Positions 10,712 through 22,621 are shown, counted from the first letter of the stretch. The stretch is DNA of 46,604 bases from Mnemiopsis leidyi (GCA_000226015.1 JH155309.1:140909-187512); one strand, 5' to 3'. A program made the numbers and translations. The notes: a model not told the origin generated them from the sequence alone.

Positions 10712-11399
10712 CGCTAATCTGTCAGATGTACCCTTATCAAATTGAACATAAAAAGGACACCCATATAAAAAAATTGATTTAAAATAAGTAGACAGCAGCC
10801 TTAATGAATCATTGAATGATGTTGGTGGTCAGAAGAGAAACGCACAGATAATTGAAGAATCATTGAATGTTATTAGCATGGGATGCAATATGAAGGAGGG
10901 ATTATTTGTCACAATTATATCCAAGGAGACATTTTTTAACATTATTTTGTGTAATTAAAAACTTCAGCAAAACTATTTTTTCAAAGCAACTTGCATGACA
11001 GCAATCTGGAATAGACTTTAAAAGCTGCCAAGTTGCAGTTTATAGCATGCAGGTAATTTATGTTCACACAAATTTGCTCTCACATGTCTTTTATTTACAA
11101 ATAGTACATCTTTAAAGGTCAAGCCACAATGAAGGGACAATGGCATTATGCAAATTTAGAGATGACTTCGAACTGTCAACTGGCATTTAGGAAGTTTCTT
11201 ACTAGGTGTCTATTAGTCACATGTGTAGTTCATATAATCAATGCCCACTGAATAGAATTAACCATGACACTACCTCTCATAGGTAAAATGTATACATAAT
11301 ATGACAGCTCATTTTCGAAGGCAGAAGTGTTAACATGTAAAAGCAAGATAAAACTACAATAAAAGAGAAATATCAGAAGTTTGTTTACGAAACTCAAGC

Positions 11400-11603
11400 A
11401 TGTCTGCAGCCGAGAACATCTTAATTGCTATTCTGGTCCTGTTTCTGCTGTTCATTATAATATACTGCATCATCATGCTATGTGTGTTATGCTGTGTTAC
11501 AATGGCCGAAGCTGGAAGACCTCCTCCTCATCCACACCCACATTTCCCACCACCAGAAATAGCAAGGGATTATCACTACTATGGACAGTACTATCAGTAC
11601 TGA
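11400..11603 (+). CDS. Small single-pass membrane protein with Pro/His and Tyr-rich tail, 67 aa
   Basis: An uninterrupted frame from ATG 11400 (CAAGCATGTC) to TGA 11601-11603. Residues 7-33 are hydrophobic (ILIAILVLFLLFIIIYCIIMLCVLCCV) with juxtamembrane cysteines. The tail contains GRPPPHPHPHFPPP and ends in a tyrosine-rich DYHYYGQYYQY. A proline-rich cytosolic tail could bind SH3 or WW proteins; that is an inference. It lacks the double cysteine module but matches the cluster in size, topology and strand. I do not recognise the family. Confidence 0.6.
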   Translation: MSAAENILIAILVLFLLFIIIYCIIMLCVLCCVTMAEAGRPPPHPHPHFPPPEIARDYHYYGQYYQY

Positions 11604-11764
11604 CAATAAAGGATTTAATAGAAGTATCATAACAGTTAAACTAGTGTGTGAAATACCACCTGTTAAAGGAACTTCTGATTAAATCCTTGATTATTTTTTG
11701 ATGAATATGTTGAACTGAATAACTGTTGTAACTGGAGATATTAGATCACATTAAGGGTGTATTT

Positions 11765-13466
11765 AACGGGCGATGTGCATCCAGAAATGTGTGAGAGCGT
11801 ATGATGGCGGCGACAGTAGGTTATCAACCTACAAGGGTGTATTCTTCGTTTCTACATAGCAAGATTATCAAAGTGTCTGGTGATGAACCTTTGCGACCCT
11901 GCAGTGCAGGAAGATAATCTGTGTCGCTAATGTTTCAATGAACTGATTATTTTAGATTAAAACTACTTGAATGTTGTCAGACTGAAGTTTGTATAATTTT
12001 TAAAACTTACCACTTAACTGAAGTATCATCGATTTTGGCTAGCAATTTTCTAATAAAGAAAAACACGTTCTAATAGTTTTGGAATATTCAATATTGCACA
12101 GCTAGCTGATGATTAATTGAAGTTTGGACTGCCCCTATAAACGTATAGCAACTCCAAACTCACAAAGGAGTTTGTGAATTGATTTTCATTACACATAGTT
12201 TTTCTAGCCAGTCTCAATATTATAGAATATTTAGAAATTATCCCTTACTTGCTCATCACGGTTTATCTCGAACATATTTTATTTTAATGTTCAAACGAGT
12301 TTCGGCTAAAACATAATTACAGTAAGTTTTATTGAATTGAAAATAGATGAGCTAACTTAACAGCTAGCTTTAGGAAAACATTTTAATCTATTTGAGTTAA
12401 TTTTTATTGCGCGACGAGATTTTATTTGTCTGACTTTGCCCGACCCTCATTCAAAGCGAAAATAAAATGTCAGGACTTCAGGAGGCCAAAGTTGCGCGCT
12501 ACCGTACAAAATTATATCTGTGTACCATTTTAACGAAATGATCTCGTTCAGCCTTGAGCTGTGAGAGTCGGGTATCACCGTGACAAAATTTTTGCTAACC
12601 AACAAACTTCAAAAAAGAATTATTTGAGGACACCAAACTCATTGCTCTAACCAGAGCTTTGCGTCGCTCTATTGTTCTAACAAGTGCCTTGCTACGCGCG
12701 CAGCTGCAAAAGGCCAAGGGCTCTGGTTAGAGCAATACGTTAACGAGACTATATCCGTCTACAGTTCTAACGTGAGTTGGGCACCACCGCGAAAAGTCCG
12801 ACGCCACCCTCATTCGAACGAGACCTTTTCAGACGTTGCCCGATAATTCAGCTGCTGGTGGCGCGCGCAGCGCGGCTTTGACGAGATTATATCCGTCTAC
12901 CGTTCTGCGTGAGTCGGGTATCACCGCGATAAGCGCGGCTAGCGTGGTGATCGTACAGCTTTTGAGCTTTGCTCGTTGCAACTCTCGTTAGTTCTCCGAC
13001 TTTGTCTCGTTTGACTTTGTCCGACCATCATTCGAAGCGAATACCCTGGCCCTCTTCGAAAATAATATAGGGAAGGGTGCGCGCTGCTGCATTGTACAAC
13101 TCTCGTACTCCCGCTTCGTGAGAACGGTAAACTAATATAAAAATTTGATCTCGTCAAATTCGACAGTTGTGCAGCAGTGCGCAGCCAGACCCTCCCGTCA
13201 TTATATTGTTTATTCTCTCTTCGAATGAGGGTCGAACAAAGTCGGACAAATTCAACAGTAGACCTGGCCTCAATTACAGCTATTATGTATTGGAGGTTTG
13301 TAATTGTTTTCTTTTATCAATTTATAGTTTTCCGGGAGTCAACGCTGACACACACTTGTCAACCTTGTAGGTTGATAACCTACTGTCGCGGCCATCACGC
13401 GCTCTCAGTCTCACACTCTCACGCATCTCGGCCTGGCGAAGAAATTCTAAACGCGCATCGCCCGTT
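11765..13466. mobile_element. 1.7-kb foldback/TIR element, non-autonomous
   Basis: The ends are inverted copies. AACGGGCGATG at 11765 matches CATCGCCCGTT ending at 13466. Further in, GACAGTAGGTTATCAACC (from 11812) matches its complement at 13363-13387, with GTGAGAG/CTCTCAC blocks between. The terminal inverted repeats are roughly 80-110 bp and diverged by small indels. The interior has three diverged tandem copies of a block around GAGTCGGGTATCACCGCG (about 12560, 12770 and 12905) and an inverted pair containing GAATGAGGGTCG. No transposase frame and no clear target-site duplication were found. Confidence 0.65.
12641..12736. repeat. 17-bp perfect inverted repeat inside the foldback element
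   Basis: ATTGCTCTAACCAGAGC at 12641-12657 is matched exactly by GCTCTGGTTAGAGCAAT at 12720-12736, leaving a 62-base loop. It lies within the 1.7-kb element. Confidence 0.85.
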
Positions 13467-14350
13467 GATTGTCAATCTTGCGGGCTTCCGACGTCTTATA
13501 TTCTTCGAATAGTAGGGGCGCTATAACATATAACTTTGCTAAATGTTGCCTAGCCCTGCGCGCACCAGGCCACAACGTGAAACAACAACTATAACTATAA
13601 TAGTATAAACACCGATCAGTTAATTTTTCCCTTGTGTGTTGTGGGTTTTAGAGTTCGACAGTTTCGTACCGGCAGAACCCTGACATTTTTAGCGTTTTTC
13701 TTTGGGCCGAGTCTTAATTTTAAACGTATTCGTCGTTATTTTCGATCAAACCACTCAACTAATGCCATTTAAAGAGCAACAATATATTTCAATTTCGGCG
13801 CTTAGCGACCCTGGCCCTACTAGAATGAGGGTCGAGATCCAACGGTTGTCGAGGTGTTACCCGACTTGTGCGCGGCTCGCAGCTTGCTGCTCTCCAAGAA
13901 CGTTTGTTGGATACCATCTCGTCAAGCCAACGGACGATCGATCGATCGAAATTCCGGTGCACCGATCTGTCGTGCATTTTGATCATTGATATTCCAAGTA
14001 AAACACTCCTTTAAGTTAGTGATCAATTTAAATTACGGCAAGCTAACAATAACAACAAGAAATTCAACATTACCACAGGACTATAAGCAATTCAAATGGA
14101 TTGCAATGCCGATAAAGTAAACCCACTCAGTCACGCTCACAGTGCATTGTCAATCTTATTCTTACCCCAATCAACCAGTGTTACTTCTGCGTTATACTTA
14201 TAGCTTAGGTTCAAGCTTTTGGAGTTCAAATTTTAATTTGATTTTGAGATCAAGGTCACAGGGATGGAAATTACATGCCTTTTAGAGCTTCGTTGGTTTT
14301 GCAACTAAACTGTAATAACTTATCAGTGTTTTCGTATCGAAAAATTTATA

Positions 14351-14403
14351 AGGGGTCACAAATTTATAAGTAAGGGCCCCTTACTGATAAATTTGTGACC
14401 CCT
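14351..14403. repeat. 53-bp near-perfect palindrome
   Basis: AGGGGTCACAAATTTAT pairs with ATAAATTTGTGACCCCT, and the centre AAGTAAGGGCCCCTTACT is itself nearly self-complementary. It abuts the MITE that starts at 14409. Confidence 0.85.
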
Positions 14404-14408
14404 TACTA

Positions 14409-14850
14409 AGGGTTCGTTCACATATGACTGATGACGTCAGCAAATTTTCGGTAATTTTTACTCCCCTCCCCCCCTCTGTCATCATTCGTCATCATGCCAA
14501 AACACCCCCTAAATGTCAGAGGTAAATTTACCATAATGACAAAATCACAGCCGGACCCCCCCCCCCAACTTCATGTAAAAACCTTGATTTTTGCTTTAAT
14601 TTGCAGTAATTTTTGAAATTTATTTACTAAGTCATTGAAAACACAGTATTTCACCAGATTCCTGAATCAGAATTTTTACTGGAAAATTTTCTTTCTGATT
14701 TTGTAAAATTCTGATAAAATTTTCAGAAGAAATCAAAAATTTTCAACAAATCCTAAAACATTTTTGATGACATCATCATTGGCCAAACCCCCCTCCCCCT
14801 CGTCATTAATCGTCATCATCCAGGTGATGACGTCACATGTGAACGACCCC
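14409..14850. mobile_element. 442-bp MITE with TA target-site duplication
   Basis: The left end AGGGTTCGTTCACAT is the complement of the right end ATGTGAACGACCCC with small differences. Both ends continue into TGACGTCA-type sequence (ATGACGTCAG and GATGACGTCA). TA dinucleotides flank it at 14407-14408 and 14851-14852. The interior has two direct copies of a C-rich block followed by TCGTCATCAT, and no coding sequence. TA duplication and short inverted ends fit a Tc1/mariner-mobilised MITE. Confidence 0.7.
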
Positions 14851-15785
14851 TAACGCAAAATAACATGTATAACTGTATCAGCCCATGAGTTCGGATGGTA
14901 ATGGGATTGTTTTCTACTTCTAGTGGGGCCACTTAGTCATATAAAAGAGCCTTGAAACTAACTCACCACCCAAGACCAAGACTCACTAGACAACAGATGA
15001 AAACACGATTCTAACATAGTAAGGACCGGTCAGAAGTTACCGTTAAAATTCCTGAAGCAAATCGGTATAAAAACTCGTACTAAGTTTCTGTCAAAACTTC
15101 TCCATACTGTCACTGACAAATTTGACGAGAGCTGGCGCTATCAGTAAAGAAAATTACGGTCTTAAAAACCGTGTTTACTTTTTTGACATCCGTGACCGGT
15201 AGGGTTATATTGTAGACTCTTTTACTTTGACAATTTTATTGCTTGGAAACAGTGACACGTTACACAAGCTTCAATGGCAACTGTAAGTGTACATATTAAT
15301 TATTACTTATTAGTTCATTGTAGCACCTCAACTTCCAAGTCTTAAAATACCAAAATTGTGACGATTAAGTTTAAAATGAACATTAATTGGGGCGAGTAAT
15401 AAACAACTAGCGTCATTAAAAAGCACGTTAATTATTTAATTATCGAAACGTCTATATATAAACTAGATCAGTACTTCACAGTTCTTAATAGAAAAATTGG
15501 ACTATATTACCAAACAGATCTCACAATAACGACGTACCCGTTCTCCAGCCGTCATATGTTGGTATGCATATTCGACATGCCCAAACTTGTAAGATTACAC
15601 GAGCAATTGCCTTCTATTTGCACGTGCAATATCAACTACCTATCTCTGGACACTGTCGAAAACTAAATTAAAATGCCACACTGCCCGGAAAAGGACAGGG
15701 TCAAATATCTCTCGGCTTCCGGCAGCTCGAGCTTCGTATAAAATATCTCCTTTAATTCACTTACTAGACGAAATAAAAACAACTA

Positions 15786-15890
15786 TAAAAATATGGTCAA
15801 CAAATTTGGAGTTGGTCTAAAAATAAGGTCAATGAATTTGGAGTTGGTCTAAAAATAAGGTCAACAAATTTGGCTTTAAACTAAAAATGT
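15786..15890. repeat. 32-bp tandem repeat, three copies
   Basis: Three copies of a unit with AAGGTCAACAAATTTGGAG and TTGGTCTAAAAATA. The third is shortened at its end. Confidence 0.8.
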
Positions 15891-16652
15891 CACCACAAAA
15901 GTCACTGAAATTCGAGGTGTGACCAACATTTCTCATTAACCTATATGCTTCACAGATTGGTATACATTACCAGAGTCTTTAGTCAATAACTTGGAGTGCA
16001 ATTGGACTACACTATTTAACTGGAAAAATTAAAAAATGACATCAGCAATCGGTCCTGAAAACCGATCAATTTTTAACATTTTCATTCAAGATGGAAGTAG
16101 TGGCGTGGTAGAAATAAATATTATTGGCCGACTTTGAATTAACTTTAAGTTTAAACAACATTATCCAACATATGGAAACTTAATAATCGCATAAATTTAA
16201 TACAAACATCGAAAGATTTACGACCATGCAGAACAAACGACGGCCTAATTAAAACTTAATTGAATAATATGTCCTATATACTGCTATCATCACTGCAAAC
16301 TATACGGATCTCTAATTCAACATATCGGGTTGAAGAAAAATTCGGAAAAATCGTCTCATTTTGACATTCCAATAAACAACTTTCACTTTAAACCCTTCAG
16401 GGAAAGCACTGGGAGCGAAGATCGCGATAGTGAGAAATCATCGCCACCGACAGCTGACATGTCTTCATCTTGTGTTACAGTTATACAATTCTCACTCGGC
16501 GTTGGGCGTTAAAAATATACTTTATCACACAATATACACCTCGCCGCGCGGGATAAATACTCTAATATATGAAACGTCGAGGATAGGACGGATGCTAGGG
16601 TGCTTGACTGACGCTCTTGATCTTTTTCATCCAGATGTCACGAAGTTCTTTT

Positions 16653-17400
16653 GTATCCGCTGCAAGTACTAAGTCTCTTCTTTCAGTTTTTATCTGAAAA
16701 TATTGGAGTTTAGTGTCCGCTGCATTTACTATTACTAAGTCTCTTCTTTCAGTTTTTATCTGAAATATTTGAGTTTAGTTTCCGCTGCAAGTACTAAGTC
16801 TCTTCTTTCAGTTTTTATCTGAAAATATTGGAGTTTAGTGTCCGCTGCAAGTACTAAGTCTCTTCTTTCAGTTTTTATCTGAAAGTATTGGAGTTTAGTG
16901 TCCGCTGCATTTACTATTACTAAGTCTCTTCTTTCAGTTTTTATCTGAAATATTTGAGTTTAGTTTCCGCTGCAAGTACTAAGTCTCTTCTTTCAGTTTT
17001 TATCTGAAAATATTGGAGTTTAGTTTCCGCTGCATTTACTCATACTAAGTCTCTCCTTCAGTTTTTATCTGAAAATATTGGAGTTTAGTTTCCCCTGCAT
17101 TTACTTATACTAAGTCTCTCCTTCAGTTTTTATCTGAAAATATTGGAGTTTATTTTCCGCTGCAAGTACTAAGTCTCTTCTTTCAGTTTTTATCTGAAAA
17201 TATTGGAGTTTAGTTTCCGCTGCATTTACTTATACTAAGTCTCTCCTTCAGTTCTTATCTGAAATATTTGAGTTTATTTTCCGCTGCAAGTACTAAGTCT
17301 CTTCTTTCAGTTTTTATCTGAAATATTTGAGTTTATTTTCCGCTCCAAGAACTAGGTCTCCTCTGTCAGTTTTAACTGAGAAGATTAATCGTTAGTCTCG
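16653..17400. repeat. ~60-bp minisatellite, about 12 copies
   Basis: Units start near CCGCTGCAAGTACTAAGTCT and end GGAGTTTAGT. Each contains TTTCAGTTTTTATCTGAAA, a 6-bp hairpin. Two variants differ in CAAGTACTAAG versus CATTTACT(T/C)ATACTAAG and partly alternate, which suggests higher-order duplication. The final units are degraded. Confidence 0.9.
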
Positions 17401-18159
17401 GATCCAAGTACTAGGTCAGCAGATCATCTAGAAGCTAGAAAACAATAAGCATAGTTAATAATAATAATATAATAATGGATTTTGTCAACTTGACAACTCA
17501 TATCGCTAACTCAACACATGTCGTGTACTTAATACTCGGGTCAGTTTCTTCACTTTACAGATGTATCAATCTATGTTACTATCAATTAATCACATTTGTG
17601 ATTAGCTATTTGACACCAGAAAAATTATTGGGAACATGTAACTGTGATTTTCCTACGTTTCATCACATCCGGATTAGCGACCAGATATGACACATAATCA
17701 TCACGATTTGACACACTTATACGATTAAAAATTTCTTCTGATAGTTCCCAATAATTACCCGGCAATGAATTCTGATTTTTCTTTTTGAAGTCTTCTAGAA
17801 CGTTACATAATACCGAATACACGTTACATAATACCGAATAAGTTCAATACCCAGCTTACAAACTTTAAATCATGAAACTTGACAGGCTATAAAACTAATA
17901 CAACACAATACAATGTGACACAACACAATGCAATACCACACAACGCGATACAATACGAATAGGCCGAAAATTTCGTAGACTGCTTCTTTCTTCACAAGAA
18001 TGGGAAAACGGCAAAGCCATCCCGAGATATATCCCTATATATATATATATGCTATCCTGAGATATATCCCATCCCGAGATATATCCCTATGCTAATCCTC
18101 AATTCTGAACAAAGCAGCAAACCTCTACACTTCTAGTAGACATGTAGTTCCAGCACACT

Positions 18160-21037
18160 TCAGATGTCGCTAAATGGGGTACCAGGTTCCCCTGTCCGCA
18201 GCATGTTGTCATACTGCACACTGTTATCCAGGTCCACCTCAATCTTGTCATACTCAGACCGGGTTTCCTGGCTCCTGAAGGGGGGAGTGTAGGGTTGGGG
18301 TCGGTGAGGTGGCGTGTCATACAGCTCCTCCTCTTCCACGTTGTCGTACACCGGGTCACCTGACTCAGAGCGCGCGTCACGTGATCCAGCACGTGCGTCA
18401 CGTGATCCAGCACGTGCGTCACGTGATCCAGCACGTGGTGCTCCCTTCTTGATCTGGGAGTATAAGTATTTGGGAGCAGGTACTTTAGGAGGGGAGGGTA
18501 GCACGTACACTCCGTGCAGGGTGGCCCGTTTCTCCACTTCTGTGTACTGCCCACTTTTACGTTTCATACTCCCGAACGTCCTCATGTCTGTGTACTCATC
18601 CAGTTCGTCAGCTGGATGTATTGAGCCGTTTCTCTTCAAGCTGGAGTCCTGGACTCCCCTCTTTAAACTCGATTCTAGAACATTCTCCCCCCGCCTCAAA
18701 CTCAGTTCCTGATCTCGTTTTAAACTGCTGTTTTTGTTACTGGGGGTGAGAGTTCGGGGAGGTTTCCTGATCGAGTGAGAGGCTGGGACATCGTAGTAGT
18801 CCTCAGGAGTAGGACTCTTGCTGTAGGGTGTGAAACTGGTAGATGTGATAGCTCCACCTCCCACCTCCCGCTTTCTTATCCCTTGATAATGGTGTGTTCG
18901 TGTTCTCCTTACAACCAGACAGACTAGAAGGATTAGAATTAGAAGTGCTGCGATAACACCCGATATTATGTAGATCAGAAGAGTTTTGTAGTTTGCGTCC
19001 GCTCCGGTCGAAGCGTCTTCTTTTGTGATGATATCATCGATTTCAACGATATTGGTAGCCTCTTTAGACTTGTACACATCATCGGGAACTGTTTTCTGTT
19101 TGATATCCACCTCGTTTTCCTGTATGTTTATTGCATTGAAGGAACTACTGGTTGGTTCGGGGGGTTGAGTAGGAGGAATAGTGGGACTCGGAGGGTCAGT
19201 AAATGAGAAGATCAGCGACTCTGTCTGTGAGTAGTACTCATTGTGAACCGTACATTTGATCGTCATTTCAAGATGCTTCCTCAATTCGGCGACCAGGACA
19301 GAATAGTAAGTCGATTTTATCTGTGATGTTCCAACTACACTGCTACCTTCCACCGCAGGACTGACTGATACCTCCAGGTCTATCTTTGGGGGAGGAAACG
19401 CCTTCCCTGAACACTCTACAAAAAATAAATCACTTGTCTCGTTTACTTTGGTGAAGTTCATAACAACCGGGCTTGTCTCATCAACTAACGCCACAATGGA
19501 TTGCTGGATGTTTCCGTTTTCTCCACTAGCGAAACATTGGAATGTAAGGTATTTCTTAGGTAGAGGAGGTAGGATAAGGGGGTGTTTGACATTGGCACCG
19601 TTACGCGTCCACTGTGCCAATCCTTTGGAGGCAAGACACACCGGACTTATATCAACAATAAAGTTAAACCCAGTATTTCTTTTATTTCTTGCGTTTGGCA
19701 AGTCGATGTCTACTCTTCTTGCCATTTCGGAGTCTTCAGAAAGAAAAGGATTGTCCAACGATCCTGCTGCTACAGCGATGTGCCAAATCTTTTGGGGAGT
19801 TTCGATGAAGTAGATCGAGTTTGCTACTGGGACATCTGAAATTATTTATTGCAAAATCCGGGAATTAGATTGCATATAATTGAGGATGTTGACTAAATGT
19901 CAATCATATCGCAACTGTTACAGAACATCATTTTTGTTAAACGCTAACAAGAAGTAATTTTCAAAATAATTTACCGACGACGGTGAGCCAAAACGGTGTG
20001 GACTGTTTCATCTGACCAATCCTAGCAGTACAAACAAACTTTCCGTTCTGCTCCAAAGTCAAGTTCTCCAGTTTCCAGACCGCTCCCTCAGCAACCATCT
20101 TATCCTCCCTCCACCATTCGAACCTGACCTCCCTCTCCGGGTGTTGATACCCAGCACAGGAGCAGGACAAAGTGTAATCACCTCCCACTCTAACAACAGG
20201 AGAGTTAGACTCCGTGATGACGTTTGTCATGTAGTTGTAGTCAGGGCTGGCTGCTAGAAAGTTGTAGTCATCAGCACCCTGGATCGTCCAGGTTGCTACC
20301 GGAACCTCCAGTTTAGTCGAGTTGAAAGTGATGGAGGCGAAGCAGGTGTACGTGAGGGTGCCGTGGAGGGGCAGCAGGTTGTATATGACAAAACTGTTCC
20401 GGGAGATCCGAGTACGGATAAGATCTGTCCCTGAGATATCCTGCAGGAGGGTATCTTCAGTGCCGACCCAGGTAGTTGCCAGATCTTCATCACTGAAGTT
20501 TCCCTCTACTTTCCATCTTGTGGTAGCTTCAGGGTAACTGTTTATTGTGTGGGTGTTGCAATGGTCTAGTTCTACTACAAACGCTTCTAAGTGATCTTGA
20601 ATATCCTTCTTCATGATCTGTACTGGGGCTGTGTTTTCTATAAAGTGAACACGAAGTTTAACAACACCACTGTATACTATGTTTGGTTCACTGCTAGCTT
20701 CGCACTGATAATAACCAGTCTGATTATGATGAACATTGTTTAATATCAAGGTGCTTGACAACCCTTCACTGATAACTGAGCAGTTCTTACAAAACAGTTC
20801 GGTGCTCAAAACAGTTTTAGGTAAATCCGCGCTGTATAACCATCTGAAAGACGGGAGAAGAACATCTTTGTCCTCCAGAAGAGATCTGCTCACACTGCAA
20901 GTCAGGGCGGCGGTTCCTCCCTCTATAACGTCAGTATCTACAGGTTCCCTTTCGAGAAGGAGTGCCCCAGGGCTGCGTACTAGGTCCTCTCCGATAACAA
21001 GAGGGATGAAGTACAGAACTGACAACTTGAAACTCAT
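18160..21037 (-). CDS. Immunoglobulin-superfamily type I receptor, 912 aa, two exons
   Basis: Exon 1 is 21037-19975 and exon 2 is 19835-18160; donor GTCG|GTAAAT and acceptor TTTCAG|AT join to an Asp codon (residue 355). A signal peptide (FKLSVLYFIPLVIG) opens the protein. Three Ig-like domains are clear: C47/W66/YYQC112, C160/W175/YTC232 and C292/W309/KFVC336. One or two weaker domains follow (cysteines near 455, 496 and 549). A Pro/Thr stalk leads to a membrane span at about 640-664 (LLIYIISGVIAALLILILLVCLVV), then RRTR. The ~248-residue tail is tyrosine-rich: YDVP (702), YDNV (851), YDTP (860) and YDNM (896), which look like SH2 docking sites of Crk/Nck and Grb2 type. It also has SSLKR repeats and three AGSRDAR repeats. 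The ligand is unknown. Several N-glycosylation sequons lie in the ectodomain. Confidence 0.9.
18361..18435. repeat. 21-bp coding repeat in the receptor tail
   Basis: Three in-frame copies containing CGTCACGTGATCCAGCA encode AGSRDAR on the minus strand. Each includes a CACGTG/CACGTGAT E-box-like sequence as a by-product. Confidence 0.85.
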
Positions 21038-22367
21038 TTCTTGTAGGAGAGCAGACGCTAAGCATTACATCGTTACAATTTGATAAGCGACAAATGTAAA
21101 AGGAAATAAGGCATTCATGTATCAATGATATAAATATACTGTGAATATAACAGAGTAGAAAACAGCAAGCTAATAATATAATCGAGAGGATGCAACGAGC
21201 TTCAAAACAATGCTAAAGTAGCAAGCTGGTAATAATACAAAATGCTGGTACAGCAACACTCCTTAAAATTAGGAAAACATTAGATATTCATATGAAGTAC
21301 ACAAAGTTCTACATTAGCAATTAAAATTTCTTAGGCTTCTTTCTGCAGGAGTAAGAAGGAAGCGTTCAAGCATCAAGAAGTATGAGCTATTTTGTCAAGT
21401 TTAAGTGTCTTTATTTTTCGAACTACCACCACCATGAAGCATCGTGAAAACGATGTAATTGATGTACTAGGGAGCCAATCAAACAGCCGTATTTAAGTCA
21501 CGTGATACAAGAGAATCCTACAGGTAGGAGTCATGTGCCAAGGAGAACGCGACAAAAGAGGAAGTGTTGGGTGTAGAGCCTGAGGTAAATAGACCTCGTG
21601 TCAGGGAACCTTGTGTCACAACAATTGCACGAGCAATAAGATAGTCTGTATCTTTCAAGAATATACATTTTAAGAAGAACTTAGTGGGGTATATCTAATA
21701 TTCTTTCACAAAGATAATTTTGGATACAAATAGTGAAAAATGGAAAAAGTCATATCTTACTTGTATTTTATACTAAAATATAGGCAAAATAACAAATGAA
21801 ATAACATTAATGCAAAAGAAAATCAATAAGTTTAACCAAGTTAGTGTCTGTGGAATCTTGCCACACAGAAACATGCATTACATGCGTGCTGCATCATCTC
21901 AAATACTATGTGTTCGACATGTGTGGAGTTTAAGTAGTTCATTAGGATACAAGCTATTTCTCAAGCTGGAATTTATGAATCCCAAATTGCGTGCTCTCAA
22001 ATGGGCATTAGAGCTATGAATACATGTTTCAATCATGTTCTGGTGGTGGTACAAGTACAAGACTCTTTATACAAAAGTGTAGATAAAGGAGTTAAATTAG
22101 GAGGAGTCAATATAAGTAAAGTATAACCGAGTTATCATCAGCCGAAGGAGGCAAAACCTGCATTTTGAATAAAACCTGCATTTTGAAAAAAACCTACATA
22201 TTGAACAAAACCTTCATATTGAACTAAATAGCTTGATTAAAATCACGAAATAGGAAACTCAGTTCACACTGAAGAAGGTACAAACAGATGAAACATATTG
22301 TTGTTCAACACTACATGTTTATAGCGCGGCTTGGGTGCAGGATGTTTACCTAACTCTACACACTCAC
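21038..22367. other. Interval between the Ig receptor and the SBF-type gene
   Basis: No exon was recognised with confidence. It holds an AAAACCTGCATTTTGAA-type tandem repeat (about 22155-22225). The last exon(s) of the SBF-type gene, completing its PH domain and 3' UTR, should lie here or just downstream but were not found. Confidence 0.4.
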
Positions 22368-22435
22368 CAACAGACGTACACTCTTACACGCACTTCAGAG
22401 GAAGTTTCTGGCTTGAAACAACAACCTACCTGGTC
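22368..22435 (-). CDS. Candidate further exon of the SBF-type gene (end of PH domain)
   Basis: The minus strand has TTTTCCAG|GACCAGG before and TGTTG|GTGAGT after, both good splice consensus sites. The phase-0 frame between them is open (22 codons, ETSSEVRVRVYVC at the end), and phase 0 is what the previous exon needs. The sequence is only weakly like a PH strand (KTSSRVYxFCA), so this could be chance. Confidence 0.3.
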
Positions 22436-22621
22436 CTGGAAAATACACAGCGTGTGTATAAGACAAAGCGTGTATTCTTTTGTAGACAAACAAATATTAT
22501 TGTTATGCGCATAATATGAGTTTATTTGAACAATAACAAACAGCACGGTTACTGCATGTGCAAACAGCAAAATACACGGACTTTGACACATTTGTGATAA
22601 AAACATTTTAGAGGAATATTT

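Larger units (their letters stand above)
11604..18159. other. Gene-poor, repeat-rich interval
   Basis: No convincing exon was found. The interval holds the foldback element, palindrome, MITE and minisatellites listed separately. GC-richer pieces inside the foldback element (12400-13470) yield several short overlapping frames, none with protein-like features. Around 18010-18090 a short tandem CCGAGATATATCCC repeat and a (TA) run precede the 3' end of the Ig-receptor gene. Confidence 0.5.

Noticed and set aside
12939..13512. Several 65-110-codon frames in the foldback element
   Set aside because: They come from CG-richer repeated DNA with inverted copies; no domain or splice support, and none resembles a transposase.
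16653..17400. Possible CRISPR-like array
   Set aside because: Units are contiguous with no unique spacers, so it is an ordinary minisatellite in an animal genome.
18314..18712. 132-codon plus-strand frame opposite the Ig receptor tail
   Set aside because: It is antisense to a well-supported coding exon and reflects that exon's codon bias.
21535..21660. Open plus-strand frame with a GAG|GTAAAT donor-like site
   Set aside because: No start or partner exon, no recognisable motif; most likely chance.
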